DNA of 64,000 bases from GCA-2687025 sp964473525 (GCA_964473525.1 CAYYPK010000034.1:1-64000), one strand, 5' to 3'. Positions 16,270 through 26,039 are shown, counted from the first letter of the stretch. Translations and numbers: made by a program. Notes: generated by a model from the sequence alone, not told the origin.

Positions 16270-17832
16270 TCATGCCGCCGGCGCCCCATGGGAGCGCAAC
16301 ACCTCGATAGCCTCCTGATAGCCGGGATCCGCGGCAACGGTTCCAGTGTTCTGGGACACGCGCTCGGTTACTCGGAGCGCGTAGGCTAGCGGAGTGGCCT
16401 CGATGAGCTCATTCTCAACGAGGACGGGTCTCGCGGAGGCGGTATCTGCCCCCGCGTCGATGAGCGCCCCTACGATTTCGGGGAGGTACCCGTAGCCACC
16501 CTCTTGGTTTGTGCACGCGCCGAAGGGCGTGCCAACAGCGATGAACAGGGGCCACATGGGCCGTGCCGACACGGTCAGCCAGAGCGCCGGGCTCTTCCAT
16601 CCCTGGTCTGGATTCGTGGGGACCGGGTATCCACGCTGGAACCCCGACCACACCACGGCATTCGGATCCGCGCCCCGGTTGAGAACATAGGGCACGAGAT
16701 GCGCGTTCTGCAGTTCACACTGAAACGCAAGAGGCCCACACGCCGCGTTCGGATGCGGGTCGATGCGCGCGCCGTGTTCGAGCAATAGGTCCATCGTCGC
16801 GGTGTTGCGTGCGGCCGTCAGCGCGACATCCCCGTCTGCGGTCACGTCCCCGCCAGCCTCTATCAGGAAGGACACCAGATCTGTGTGGCCGTAGCGAGCC
16901 GCGATGGCGATAGGTTTCATCCCGCCGTGCGCGTCCCATCCATCAACCGCGAAGCGGGCCGTCAGCAACGCGGGCGTGTCTCCGACGAGCCTGGCGACCG
17001 TATCTCGGTCCCCTGCTTTGATGGCCGTTCCCAGGTCGGGGAGCACGCCCTCGTGTAGAAGCAGCGAATACACCTGTCGCGGCTCATCGCCATGGTGAAG
17101 GTCCGTGCGCGCCGCAACTTCCATGGGGTTCCTACCCCGTTCATCTCGCGCATCGCGCCAACGTTGCCCTCCCGCGATCAGCTCACGCAGCCGGTCGACA
17201 TCCGCCTGCTTGATGGAGGCAAACAGCTCCTCGACGAATGCGCCATCGCGTGAGGGCTTCGCCTGGTGCAGTACTTCACGCGCCATCGTCTCCAACCTTC
17301 CCTTGAGTCGGCTCCGCGCGGAGTGGAGCCGCGTGCTGACGGTCGTCTCTTTCACTCCGAGGAATCCGGCTATCTGCCCGTGCGTGTACCCGTCGAGGTA
17401 GTAGAGAGTCGTCGTCGTGCGCTCGTGCTCGGGCAGCGCGGCTATCGCGCGGCGCACGCTCGAACTCACCTCGGCTTCCTCAGCGCGTGTGTGTGGGTCC
17501 GCCCGGTCTGACGAGGCCCATCGCTCGCTCTCTGCCAGCTCCTCGCGTCGTCGCCGTGCGCGTAGCAGCACGTCGCACTGCGTGCGCACGATGAGGCGGA
17601 ACCAACCGGGAAACGCGGCCGGATCGCGAAGGTCGCCCATCTTCCGCCACGCGGTGAGGAACGCCTGTTGCGCTACGTCTTGGGCGTCGGCCTCGGCGCC
17701 AAGTAGCGCGTAGGCGTACCCATACGCCATGTCCTCGAAGCGCCGGACGATGGCGCGAAAGGCGTCCGCGCGAGCGTGCGCCGTCGCGGCGCCGTCCGTG
17801 GCGCGTTCTACAAGGTGGCGTATGTCAGGCAT
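16270..17832 (-). CDS. ECF-type RNA polymerase sigma factor fused to ankyrin repeats
   Basis: A 520-residue protein from ATG 17832 (MPDIRHLVERAT). AGGGGA lies about 10 bases upstream, and the longer open frame upstream is not needed. Residues about 25-90 match sigma region 2 (YALLGAEADAQDVAQQAFLTAWRKM). Residues about 130-185 match region 4 (LPEHERTTTTLYYLDGYTHGQIAGFLGVKETTVSTRLHSA, with helix-turn-helix). Residues about 200-520 hold ankyrin-type repeats, with phrases such as IAIAARYGHTDLVSFLIEAG and TMDLLLEHGARID. No membrane segment or anti-sigma gene is evident. The ankyrin part probably controls activity through protein-protein contact. Divergent from the histidine kinase at 18243. Confidence 0.85.
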   Translation of the reverse strand: MPDIRHLVERATDGAATAHARADAFRAIVRRFEDMAYGYAYALLGAEADAQDVAQQAFLTAWRKMGDLRDPAAFPGWFRLIVRTQCDVLLRARRRREELAESERWASSDRADPHTRAEEAEVSSSVRRAIAALPEHERTTTTLYYLDGYTHGQIAGFLGVKETTVSTRLHSARSRLKGRLETMAREVLHQAKPSRDGAFVEELFASIKQADVDRLRELIAGGQRWRDARDERGRNPMEVAARTDLHHGDEPRQVYSLLLHEGVLPDLGTAIKAGDRDTVARLVGDTPALLTARFAVDGWDAHGGMKPIAIAARYGHTDLVSFLIEAGGDVTADGDVALTAARNTATMDLLLEHGARIDPHPNAACGPLAFQCELQNAHLVPYVLNRGADPNAVVWSGFQRGYPVPTNPDQGWKSPALWLTVSARPMWPLFIAVGTPFGACTNQEGGYGYLPEIVGALIDAGADTASARPVLVENELIEATPLAYALRVTERVSQNTGTVAADPGYQEAIEVLRSHGAPAA

Positions 17833-18242
17833 CTGGTGATCCCCTGGCGTTCTTGATAGTAGGACACCCGTGAACCAACATCCGTCAGCGGGAAATGCGT
17901 GGGCAGCGTGTTGGCCCGACGCGGCCATGTCGATTGAGGGTGTTCGCTCCCAGTAGGATGGCGCGCGGCGAAGTGCTAGACGGGCAATGCGCGACGGTCT
18001 TCTGCGTCGTGGGCGCCTCTGCACGCGGTCGTGCCGGGTTTGACCGCATAGCCCTGTCGGGTATATCCTGTAAAGGTGGGTCTCCCGCCTTACAGGGACA
18101 GTCTGGAACGTCCCGCCTTCCCGTCTACGTACGTTCGCCTGCCATCGCGCCGGCATGCGGCTCGGTAAGAATCGCGCGCGTAGACATCAGTGGCGCCCGT
18201 AGCGCCTCGTGCCAACGCGGGTGAACCGCAGATTGGCCCTAC
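17833..18242. other. Divergent promoter region with an imperfect palindrome
   Basis: This 410-base gap separates the sigma-ankyrin gene and the histidine kinase. The clearest structure is 18067-18096, where CCTGTAA pairs with TTACAGG and the arms continue through GGTGGG/CCCGCC with one bulged A and one G-T pair around a 3-base loop. It could be an operator or a small RNA hairpin. I see no credible coding frame. Confidence 0.4.
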
Positions 18243-21020
18243 ATGGGATACGGAAGCCGCGACGATACGTCCCATCTGGACACAGCAAACGGCTGTGGTC
18301 CTGCGGTTACGTATGCCTGCGACCCGGCCAACGACTTCCGCCTGACGTTCGTCACACAGAACGTCGAACGGCTCACGGGGTTCAGCGCCGAGAGTTTCCT
18401 GGACCCGAAGACCTGCCACGCAGAGCGCATTCATCCAGACGACCGAGAAACCGTGTCTGCCGCAATGGATGAGGCGTGTCACCGCGGCGCCAGCATCGTG
18501 GAGTACCGCTTCCTCCGCCCAAACGGCCATTACATATGGCTGCGGGACGAAGTCCAGGCCGCATGTGCCGATGACGGTAGCCCCTTAGAGCTCATTGGGT
18601 CGGCGACGAGCTTGGGAGCGGGGCCGGCTCCCGCGACCGGACACGCCGCCGCGAACGCGCGGTCTCTGCTGTGTGGGCCTGATGCCTCGAGCGTCGGCGA
18701 GGCATCCCGTCTGGAGCAGATGGAGGCCGCCGTCGATAGTATCCCTGTCGCCATCGCGTGCATCGACAGCAGCCAGCGGTTTCGGTTCTGCAACCGCGCG
18801 TTCGAGAAGTGGTTCGCGGCGGATCGCGAAGAGATAGCTGGGCTCTCAGTCCTCGAGGTCGCCGGGGAGGACATATACCGTCGCGTGGCCGCCTACTTGG
18901 AGCAAGCGCAGTCCGGGGAGCAGGTAGGCTTCGACATCAGGACGCCCTCCGCGCAGGGCGGGGAGTATGAGCTCTCGGTGGCGTGCCTGCCACACACGAC
19001 TACGGATGGCGCTGTCGACGGGTTCTTTGCGCTCGTGAGCGATGTCAGCACGGAAAGCGTGCTGACAAGCAGGGCCCAACACCGTGAGGCGCGGCTCCAG
19101 GCGGTCTTGGATGCGACCGTCGACGGTATCGTCACCATGTCCGCGGCGGGAATCATCGAGTCGTGCAATCCGTCCGTGGAGCGCATACTCGGCTACCGCT
19201 CCCACGAGCTCCGGGGCCAGCCGATAGAGATGCTCATGCCGGAGCCCTACCGGTCCAAGCACGCTGGGTACCTCGGCAACTACCTGGCGGGCGGGGAGGC
19301 CAGCATCATCGGCGTGGGCCGCGAAGTGGCCGGGCTGCGCAAGGATGGAACGACGTGTCCTCTCTATCTCGCCGTCGCGGAGACAGAGGTCGATGGCGAA
19401 CGCCTGTTCACAGGCATCCTGCGGGACATCACCGCGCAAAAGCGGCTGCAGGACGAACTTACCGAACTGAATGCTCACCTCGAAGCGCGGGTTAAGGCGC
19501 GCGCGGAGGAATTGGTCCGTGAAGCCGAGGAACACGCGCAGACGCGAGCGCTCCTGGAGCGCGTCACATCGTCCGCGCGGTGCTTGCTGTGGCACGGCGA
19601 AGTGCGCGAGGACGACGGCGAGCTAACGTGGGACATCCGACCGGTGAGTAGCGGGGCCGCCCAGAGGCTCCTTCCGCTCGATGGGCGACGGGGAGAAGCG
19701 TGGCATCAGACCGCGTACCGCGCGCGGCTACCGGAAGACTCGGTACGGGCGGACGCGGTGTCACGGCATGCGCTCCTGAATGGGCTGTCGGAATACAGCC
19801 AGGATCTTCGCTCCGTGGACCGGAACGGAGCGCTGAAGTGGCTGCACGAGGATGTCTACATCGAGCAAGTCGCACAGGGCCGATGGCAAGTGACCGGCGT
19901 CACCACGGACGTGACGGAGCGGACCTTGGCGGCGATAGAGGCGCGGGAGAGCGAGGAGCGCCTCGCGCTCGCACAGCGCGCGGCGAATTTCGGGAGCTGG
20001 GACTGGAACATCGTCACGAATGGGCTGCACTGGTCCGACCAGATCGAGCCGATGTTCGGATTCGAGCCTGGTGGGTTCGGCCGGACCTACGAGGCGTTCT
20101 TGGACCTCGTGCATCCCGAGGATCGCCAAGCCGTGATCGACGCTGTTGACGCCGCCGTCTACCAGGGCGAACCGTACGCCATCGAGCATCGCATTGTGTG
20201 GCCGGATGGTTCGGTTCGTTGGGTCGCCGAAAGCGGTGAGGTGCACCACAACTCGCAGGGCGAGCCGGTGCGCATGATCGGCGCCGTGCGTGACGTGACG
20301 TCTCGGCGCGAGGCGGAGAGCGAGATTAGAGACGCCAACGCCCGCCTGGAGGACGCCCTCCGGCAGGTGTTCACGATACAGGAAGAGGAACGCGCGCGAA
20401 TCTCCCGAGAGCTGCACGACCAGGTGGGGCAGGAGCTCACATCCGTGCTGCTCGGACTGCGCGTCATCGAGGCAGCGGATGCGCTAGACGACGTCCGCGA
20501 GCAGGCGGGCGAGCTACGCACCGTGACATCGAACACGCTCGAAGACGTTCGGCAGATAGCCTTCGACATGCGCCCGAGCTCGCTGGACGATCTCGGCATC
20601 GTCGCGGCGCTTGGGAGGGATTTGGAACTGCTGGCTCAGTCCGCAGCCTTTGAGACGACGTTGCACGCCCACAACCCTGAGGACGTCTCTCTCCCCGCCG
20701 AAACCGAGGTCGGCCTGTATCGCATGATCCACGGCGCCCTGACGAACATCGTGCGCCACGCCCGCGCGGGGAACGTCGGAGTCGTACTCCGCATCCACGG
20801 AGCAGACGACGCTCGCGTAGCATCCGCGCTCATCCAGGACGACGGCGTCGGTTTCGACGTTGAGAAGGTGCTAGGCGGTCCTGTCGAAGGGCGGTTCGGC
20901 CTGCTATCCCTCCAGGAGCGCGCGAAGCTGATGGGAGGACAGGCGACGTTCGAGTCCGTTGAGGGCGAGGGATCGACGGTTCTTCTCGACGTGCCAATCC
21001 CCCCAGCGTCGCCGGAGTAG
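18243..21020 (+). CDS. Multi-PAS sensor histidine kinase (NarL/DegS-type HisKA_3)
   Basis: A 925-residue protein without signal peptide or obvious membrane segments, hence a cytoplasmic sensor. About five PAS domains are visible at roughly 22-110, 155-280, 283-405, 435-560 and 570-695, marked by HPDD, NRAFEKWF, DGIVTMSAAGII, FGSWDWNI and HPEDR. A dimerisation/phosphoacceptor segment follows (RISRELHDQVGQELTSVL, His near 725). The HATPase domain has DMRPSSLDDLG, DDGVGFD and GRFGLLSLQERAKLMGG. No response regulator gene is adjacent. The C-terminal half is closely similar to the kinase at the right edge of the window. Confidence 0.87.
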   Translation: MGYGSRDDTSHLDTANGCGPAVTYACDPANDFRLTFVTQNVERLTGFSAESFLDPKTCHAERIHPDDRETVSAAMDEACHRGASIVEYRFLRPNGHYIWLRDEVQAACADDGSPLELIGSATSLGAGPAPATGHAAANARSLLCGPDASSVGEASRLEQMEAAVDSIPVAIACIDSSQRFRFCNRAFEKWFAADREEIAGLSVLEVAGEDIYRRVAAYLEQAQSGEQVGFDIRTPSAQGGEYELSVACLPHTTTDGAVDGFFALVSDVSTESVLTSRAQHREARLQAVLDATVDGIVTMSAAGIIESCNPSVERILGYRSHELRGQPIEMLMPEPYRSKHAGYLGNYLAGGEASIIGVGREVAGLRKDGTTCPLYLAVAETEVDGERLFTGILRDITAQKRLQDELTELNAHLEARVKARAEELVREAEEHAQTRALLERVTSSARCLLWHGEVREDDGELTWDIRPVSSGAAQRLLPLDGRRGEAWHQTAYRARLPEDSVRADAVSRHALLNGLSEYSQDLRSVDRNGALKWLHEDVYIEQVAQGRWQVTGVTTDVTERTLAAIEARESEERLALAQRAANFGSWDWNIVTNGLHWSDQIEPMFGFEPGGFGRTYEAFLDLVHPEDRQAVIDAVDAAVYQGEPYAIEHRIVWPDGSVRWVAESGEVHHNSQGEPVRMIGAVRDVTSRREAESEIRDANARLEDALRQVFTIQEEERARISRELHDQVGQELTSVLLGLRVIEAADALDDVREQAGELRTVTSNTLEDVRQIAFDMRPSSLDDLGIVAALGRDLELLAQSAAFETTLHAHNPEDVSLPAETEVGLYRMIHGALTNIVRHARAGNVGVVLRIHGADDARVASALIQDDGVGFDVEKVLGGPVEGRFGLLSLQERAKLMGGQATFESVEGEGSTVLLDVPIPPASPE

Positions 21021-21109
21021 TTGCCGCGTGTAGGCGAGAACGCAGGCGTCTACGCTCAGCAGACGGAACAGCATGCCTAAGGGTGACGCGCCGTGTTGTT
21101 CCCTCACGC

Positions 21110-22111
21110 TCAGCGAGCGGGAGCGCCGAGACGTTTCAGCCAACCCCACGTGGTCGTGCGCCGACCGATCGGAGAGACGCTACGCGGGACATCCGGGTCG
21201 AACCAACTCGCGCCGTTTACACTGGCGATTCGTTCGTCCGTAACCTTCTGCACGATGCGACCATCCAGGTCCATGATGAACAGCCCTTGGGAGTCGTCGC
21301 GTGTCGACTCAAACACGATCTGCGTGCCGTCGGGTGACCAACAGGGGTTGCCATCCCACGCGAGGTGCTTGGTGATGCGTCGCTCGTCGGACCCGTCGGT
21401 GTTGATTGTGTAGATGTCGGGCATGGCGCCCTCCACGTCAGACTTCATGAACGCGATGGCGTTCTCCCGGGGATGCCACGCCGCCGATCCACCCCCAACG
21501 TGGTCGGGTAACTGACCCGTATGCCGCCCTCGTCCATCCATGAAATGGATGGCATGGCCACCCGTCCTGCTTGAGGAATAGGCGATGGCGTTCCCTACCG
21601 GCCTCCAGCTAGGCCGGAAGGCGTACGTATCCAGGTCGGTCAGCCGTGTGTCTGGGCCTCCCTGAACGTCGGTCACATACACGCCGTGCGCATTCGGCCA
21701 TCGGGTCGACGAGAAGGCCACCGCGTTCCCGCGAGGCGACCAGGTGGGGAAACCGTCATAGTTTCCGTTGTCTTCACCGTCAGAAATCAGCCGCTGGGCG
21801 CCAGCGTCGGCGTCCATCACGTAGATGCGCTGCCCAACCCAATTGCGGTTCGATGAGAAGGCTATCTGACGGCCGTCCGGTGACCATGCGGGATCCGACG
21901 ACCATCCGCTCTGTCCCCCGTCCTGGAAGGTCAACTGCTCGAGCTCCCCGCCGTCGAGGGTCGTGACGTAGATGTTCGACGTGCCGCCGGCCCCTGCCCC
22001 TGCAAACACGATGCGCGCCCCATCCAGCGCCCACGCCCACGGCGTCGAACACGCGAATCCGAGCAACCCAATCAGCGCGAGACGGTTCGCGCGCGCCGCT
22101 ACAGGCTTCAT
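21110..22111 (-). CDS. Secreted TolB/PD40 beta-propeller protein with W-motif
   Basis: A 333-residue protein with a signal peptide ending near PWAWALDGA. About six PD40 blades follow, with PAWSPDGRQIAFSSN, YVMDADAG, PTWSPRGNAVAFSS and CWSPDGTQIVFEST. The last 33 residues are the conserved tail SWFDPDVPRSVSP and TTTWGWLKRLG. It is one of five related propellers in this window, three of them in this 4-kb stretch. The exported location is supported by sequence; ligand and function are unknown. Confidence 0.85.
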   Translation of the reverse strand: MKPVAARANRLALIGLLGFACSTPWAWALDGARIVFAGAGAGGTSNIYVTTLDGGELEQLTFQDGGQSGWSSDPAWSPDGRQIAFSSNRNWVGQRIYVMDADAGAQRLISDGEDNGNYDGFPTWSPRGNAVAFSSTRWPNAHGVYVTDVQGGPDTRLTDLDTYAFRPSWRPVGNAIAYSSSRTGGHAIHFMDGRGRHTGQLPDHVGGGSAAWHPRENAIAFMKSDVEGAMPDIYTINTDGSDERRITKHLAWDGNPCWSPDGTQIVFESTRDDSQGLFIMDLDGRIVQKVTDERIASVNGASWFDPDVPRSVSPIGRRTTTWGWLKRLGAPAR

Positions 22112-22359
22112 CGAGTCTGCTCTCCTTCCCGGCGCCGCGCCATGTCACGCGCCTGCGCTGCCTGCGCGGCGAGGCATTCTCACTGTAGTGTCTCACAGTA
22201 ACGGCATGAGAGCCACCGTGGTTGCTCAGTGAACACGACGATGGACAGCGGCAGGGATTTCTGGCAAGCTGCGTTGGCGCCCTGTAGGAGCGCACAGGAC
22301 GACCGACGCCGCTTGGGTAGCGATCGTCGACGGTCAGCATCCGCTCGGAGGCAAGCGTC

Positions 22360-23142
22360 ATGCGTATCGGCAACTGCGGTCTTTACTGGCTCTGCGTCGT
22401 GTTCTTGGTGAGCATGGGTCAAGCTTCCCACGCCCTGCCGAAGGACGGGCTGTTCATGCACTACACGTTTGAACCGGCCACCGTGAGCGGCGGTGTTGCT
22501 GAAGATGTCTCGGGAACGGGCGCCGACGGCACATTGCAGAACGGCGCGAAGGCCCAAGGCGGCGTCCTGGTGCTGGACGGCGCGGACAGCTACATCAATA
22601 CTGATCCGCTCGAAATACGCACTGGCGGGGTCATCCCCTTCACCGCGATGGCTCAGTTTCGCACGGACAGGGTCGACAACGGCCCGCTCTGGATGTGGGG
22701 AGACAACGCGGTCCCGAGCGCGTCGGGGGCAGCCGAGGGGCCCGTGGGCTGGCGAAGCACCACCTCCAACTTCGCGGCAGGATTCTACCAGGGCGGGCAC
22801 TTCTATGCCGACGCCGAGGTGGATTACGCTGATGGGGAATGGCACTCCGTGGCCCAGGTGGGAGACCTGGACCTGGGTTACCTCTACATCGACGGGGAGC
22901 AGATCAGCTCGACGACCGCAGGTTACGTGTACGGGGCAGCGCCATACTTCCTGCTTGGCGCCCGGACCAAGAACTCCGGGAGTGAAATCGACGATATCGA
23001 GTACTTCGAGGGTGAGATCGACAACGTCCTGCTATACGATCGCGCGCTGACCGCGGACGAAGTCCTGGCGGTCACTGAGCAGGCGCAGGCGGTCTCGTCC
23101 CACGGCAAACTCGCCACCCTGTGGGGCGAGCTAAGGCGGTAG
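22360..23142 (+). CDS. Secreted LamG-domain (jelly-roll) protein with W-motif
   Basis: A 260-residue protein; GGAGG at 22349-22353 supports the ATG. A signal peptide ends near SHALP. The LamG/concanavalin pattern follows: LFMHYTFEPATVSGG, DVSGTGADGTLQNGA, GGVLVLDGADSYI, WHSVAQVGD, GYLYIDGEQI and GEIDNVLLYDRALTADEVLAV. The C-terminus is SSHGKLATLWGELRR. Such domains bind glycans or calcium outside the cell. It lies between PD40 genes on the opposite strand. Confidence 0.8.
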   Translation: MRIGNCGLYWLCVVFLVSMGQASHALPKDGLFMHYTFEPATVSGGVAEDVSGTGADGTLQNGAKAQGGVLVLDGADSYINTDPLEIRTGGVIPFTAMAQFRTDRVDNGPLWMWGDNAVPSASGAAEGPVGWRSTTSNFAAGFYQGGHFYADAEVDYADGEWHSVAQVGDLDLGYLYIDGEQISSTTAGYVYGAAPYFLLGARTKNSGSEIDDIEYFEGEIDNVLLYDRALTADEVLAVTEQAQAVSSHGKLATLWGELRR

Positions 23143-23215
23143 ACCAGGCGTCGAGATTTCGGTCGTTGCACGCGCCTTGCGGTAGTGGGTGTCCGCGGGC
23201 CGGTTTCCCACGCGC

Positions 23216-24193
23216 TCAACGTACTGGAGCGCCGAGGCTCTTCAACCAACCCCACGTGGTCGCGTGCCGACCCACGGGCGACACGCTGCGCGGGTGGTCC
23301 GGGTCGTACCAACTCGATCCTCGGAACTGCGTGAACCGCTCGTCGGTCACTCTCTGGACGAAGCGGCCGTCCAGGTCCATGGTGAAGAGCCCAGCGACGC
23401 CATCACGTCGCGAGGCGAACAGAATCCGTGTGCCGTCTGGCGACCAGCGCGGCTCCCAGCCACCCATGGGATGCATCGTCAGGCGGCGTTCGCCAGATCC
23501 ATCGACGTGCATCGTATGGATGTGCCAATCCGATGCAAACACGACCGCCGTCCCGTGGGGATGCCAACTGGGCATCGTGTCCGACGCTGGACGGTCAGTC
23601 AACTGAGCCAGGTGAATCCCATCGCCGTCCATGATGTGTATATCCGTGGGTTCGCGACCATCTCCGTCCGACGCATAGGCGATCGCATCTCCTGTCGGAC
23701 TCCAGCTGGGCCAGAAGCAGTGCGTATCTGGGTCGGTCAGGCGGGTATCTCCGCCACCATTGAGGCTGGTCGCATATACCCCCTTGAACCGCCCGCCGCC
23801 GTCAGACTGGAAGGCGACTCCGTCGTTTCGAGGTGACCAAGTGGGGCGCCAGTCGGACGAGCTGTCGTCTGAGATGCGTCGAAGGTTGTCTCCGGCCGCG
23901 CCCATCAGGTAGATGTGGGTCGGACGCCCTGCGAGACCGTACGCGAGAGCGATGGTTCTGCCGTCGTTCGACCACGCCGGGTAGGCGGCTCGGCCCCCGT
24001 GGCCCGCCAACTCCTCGTACCAAGCCCCGTCAGGATTCGTCTTGTAGACACGCCACTCGCGGTCAGCCGCCAGGCCTCCGAAAAGTATGCGCGCCCCATC
24101 AAGAGGCCATGCCGGGAGAGCCGAGATCGCAGTCAGGGTCAGGACCACCATCGCGAGTCCGTTTGCGAGCGCGCGCCATACCATCGACTTCAT
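23216..24193 (-). CDS. Secreted TolB/PD40 beta-propeller protein with W-motif
   Basis: About 325 residues from ATG 24193 (MKSMVW); an open frame continues upstream but lacks signal character. The signal peptide ends near ALPAWPLDGA. PD40 blades show PAWSNDGRTIALAY, PTWSPRNDGVAFQSD and PRWSPDGTRILFASRRD. The tail is SSWYDPDHPRSVSP plus ATTWGWLKSLG. It sits 77 bases downstream of a close paralogue in the same direction and the two were probably made by tandem duplication. Confidence 0.84.
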   Translation of the reverse strand: MKSMVWRALANGLAMVVLTLTAISALPAWPLDGARILFGGLAADREWRVYKTNPDGAWYEELAGHGGRAAYPAWSNDGRTIALAYGLAGRPTHIYLMGAAGDNLRRISDDSSSDWRPTWSPRNDGVAFQSDGGGRFKGVYATSLNGGGDTRLTDPDTHCFWPSWSPTGDAIAYASDGDGREPTDIHIMDGDGIHLAQLTDRPASDTMPSWHPHGTAVVFASDWHIHTMHVDGSGERRLTMHPMGGWEPRWSPDGTRILFASRRDGVAGLFTMDLDGRFVQRVTDERFTQFRGSSWYDPDHPRSVSPVGRHATTWGWLKSLGAPVR

Positions 24194-24270
24194 TGCGGCC
24201 GGGATCCTCTCCGACCGGGCGCCGGTCCAAGGCAGTGCCGGCTGTGGGTGTAGGAAGGCTGCGCCCGCTT

Positions 24271-25266
24271 TCAGCGGGCAGGCGCGGCGAGACGCTTCAT
24301 CCAACCCCACGTGGTCGCGTGCCGACCGGCGGGCGACACACTACGCGGGTGGTCCGGGTCGTACCAACTCGAGCCTTCTATGCCTATGAAGCGGTCGTCT
24401 GTCACGCGACGAACGATGCGGCCGTTCAGGTCCATGATGAACAGCGCGTCGTCGCCGTCGCGATCCGACGTGAACAGGATCTGAGTGCCGTCGGGCGACC
24501 AATCCGGGTCGTGGTCGTACGCGGGATGCACGGTAAGACGCCGCTCCTTGGTACCGTCAGTGCTGATCGTGTGGATGTCGTAGTTCTCGCCGTCACCCTC
24601 AGCGACATACGCAAGAGTGTCTTCGCGAGGATGCCACGTCGGCTGAAAGTCGATGCGCGGGCGATCGGTCACCTGGGCCAGGTGAAGGCCGTAGGCGTCC
24701 ATGAGGTGTATGTCGAGTCCTTCCCCGTACCACCCCGCGTAAGCGATGACGTCTCCCGCCGGACGCCAGCTAGGACCCGACGCGCCCGCCAGCCCAGTCA
24801 GCCGGAAGTCTCCACGGCCGTTAAGAGGTCCATGATGGTAGTTCACGTAGACGCCCTGGCGGTCGGACCCTTGCCGCGCTGACCTGAAGGCAATCGCTTC
24901 GTCGTAAGGCGCCCAGGTGGGTCCGTAATCGCCCGGCCCTTCCGACAGATGTCTCAGACTCCCGCCGTCGGCGTCGATCCGATAGATGCGGGTACGATCG
25001 ACTCCGTCGCTGTAGTTGAAGGCGATTCGGCGCCCGTCGTGTGACCACGCGGGGTTGCCTGCGACAGAGGGCGCCGAAATCAGCTGCTCAATCTCTGAGC
25101 CTCCGGGGTCTGTCACGTACAGCCCACGCTGGAGGTCCGGTGTAACACCACCGAACGCGATACGGGGCCCACCCAGGGCCCATGCTCCCAGAGTGGAACA
25201 CGCGAACAGGATCAGGGCCATGATCGTGATTCCGAACGCGCGCACGTCCGACTGCGCCAGCTTCAT
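24271..25266 (-). CDS. Secreted TolB/PD40 beta-propeller protein with W-motif
   Basis: A 331-residue protein with AGGAGAGGG upstream of the ATG and a signal peptide ending near GAWALGGP. Blades read PAWSHDGRRIAFNY, PTWAPYDEAIAFRS, YHHGPLNGRGD and PDWSPDGTQILFTSDRDGD. The C-terminus SSWYDPDHPRSVSP plus ATTWGWMKRLA is nearly identical at protein and DNA level to the next gene downstream. Exported; function unknown. Confidence 0.85.
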   Translation of the reverse strand: MKLAQSDVRAFGITIMALILFACSTLGAWALGGPRIAFGGVTPDLQRGLYVTDPGGSEIEQLISAPSVAGNPAWSHDGRRIAFNYSDGVDRTRIYRIDADGGSLRHLSEGPGDYGPTWAPYDEAIAFRSARQGSDRQGVYVNYHHGPLNGRGDFRLTGLAGASGPSWRPAGDVIAYAGWYGEGLDIHLMDAYGLHLAQVTDRPRIDFQPTWHPREDTLAYVAEGDGENYDIHTISTDGTKERRLTVHPAYDHDPDWSPDGTQILFTSDRDGDDALFIMDLNGRIVRRVTDDRFIGIEGSSWYDPDHPRSVSPAGRHATTWGWMKRLAAPAR

Positions 25267-25310
25267 TGGTTTCCCTCTCCTCTCTTTGCGTTTCCTTGCT
25301 CTGCCGTCAC

Positions 25311-26039
25311 TCAGTCGGTAGAGCGACTCTGGCTAAGCGCGGCGCCGACGATGTGAATGAGGAACGCGAACAGCGCCAGTCCGCAGACAGATGTCGCAGC
25401 AGCAATCACGCGCCCAAGTATCGTGAGCGGCGACATGCCGCTGTCGAGCGGTGTGAGAGCCCCGACGCCCCACCACATCGTCGCGACGATGTCGCGGAAG
25501 GCTGTGTCGTGAACGCCACCCTCGGCATAGTAGACGAGGACACTCCCGACCATCAGGACGGTAAACATCGCGAGCAGATAGACGCGAAGGGCCTTCCCCA
25601 AGGACCCCAGTCCTTCGGTCCTGATCTTGGCCCAGTCATCCGCGACGACCTTCGCCAGTTTGAGGACGCGGACAACGTAGAACACCCGAAGATCAAGGGG
25701 CCCGCTGAAGTAGGAAGAGGTCACCACCGACAGAAGGTCGATGATTCCCCAGGCGCCGAAGATGTACTTGCGTCGCGGGCTCGCGACGTACACCTTGCCG
25801 GCGTATTCGAGCAAGAACACGCCTACTACGAAGGCTTCGGAGATGCGGAAGAATCCCCAGTAGCGCGTGTGAATTCCCTCTATGGAATCAAGGGTCATGG
25901 CCCCAGTGGCGTAGAGCACTGTCAAGACGACCGCGCGACGCACTGCCCGGTACAGTCTGCCGTGTTCATTGCTGAAGGCGTCGTGCAGGATTCGGTTGAT
26001 TCCCACGCGGCCCGGGACGCCCGCTCTACCGACTGCCAT
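25311..26039 (-). CDS. Voltage-gated-type cation channel-like membrane protein
   Basis: A 242-residue protein with about six hydrophobic segments in the S1-S6 order of small ion-transport-family channels. An S4-like helix carries spaced basic residues (LRVFYVVRVLKLAKV). A pore-region phrase AFRDIVATMWWGVGALTPLD precedes a last helix (VCGLALFAFLIHIVG). The canonical potassium filter TVGYG is absent, being replaced by GVGALTPLD, so ion selectivity is uncertain. It might be a non-selective channel or a lineage-specific variant. Confidence 0.72.
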   Translation of the reverse strand: MAVGRAGVPGRVGINRILHDAFSNEHGRLYRAVRRAVVLTVLYATGAMTLDSIEGIHTRYWGFFRISEAFVVGVFLLEYAGKVYVASPRRKYIFGAWGIIDLLSVVTSSYFSGPLDLRVFYVVRVLKLAKVVADDWAKIRTEGLGSLGKALRVYLLAMFTVLMVGSVLVYYAEGGVHDTAFRDIVATMWWGVGALTPLDSGMSPLTILGRVIAAATSVCGLALFAFLIHIVGAALSQSRSTD

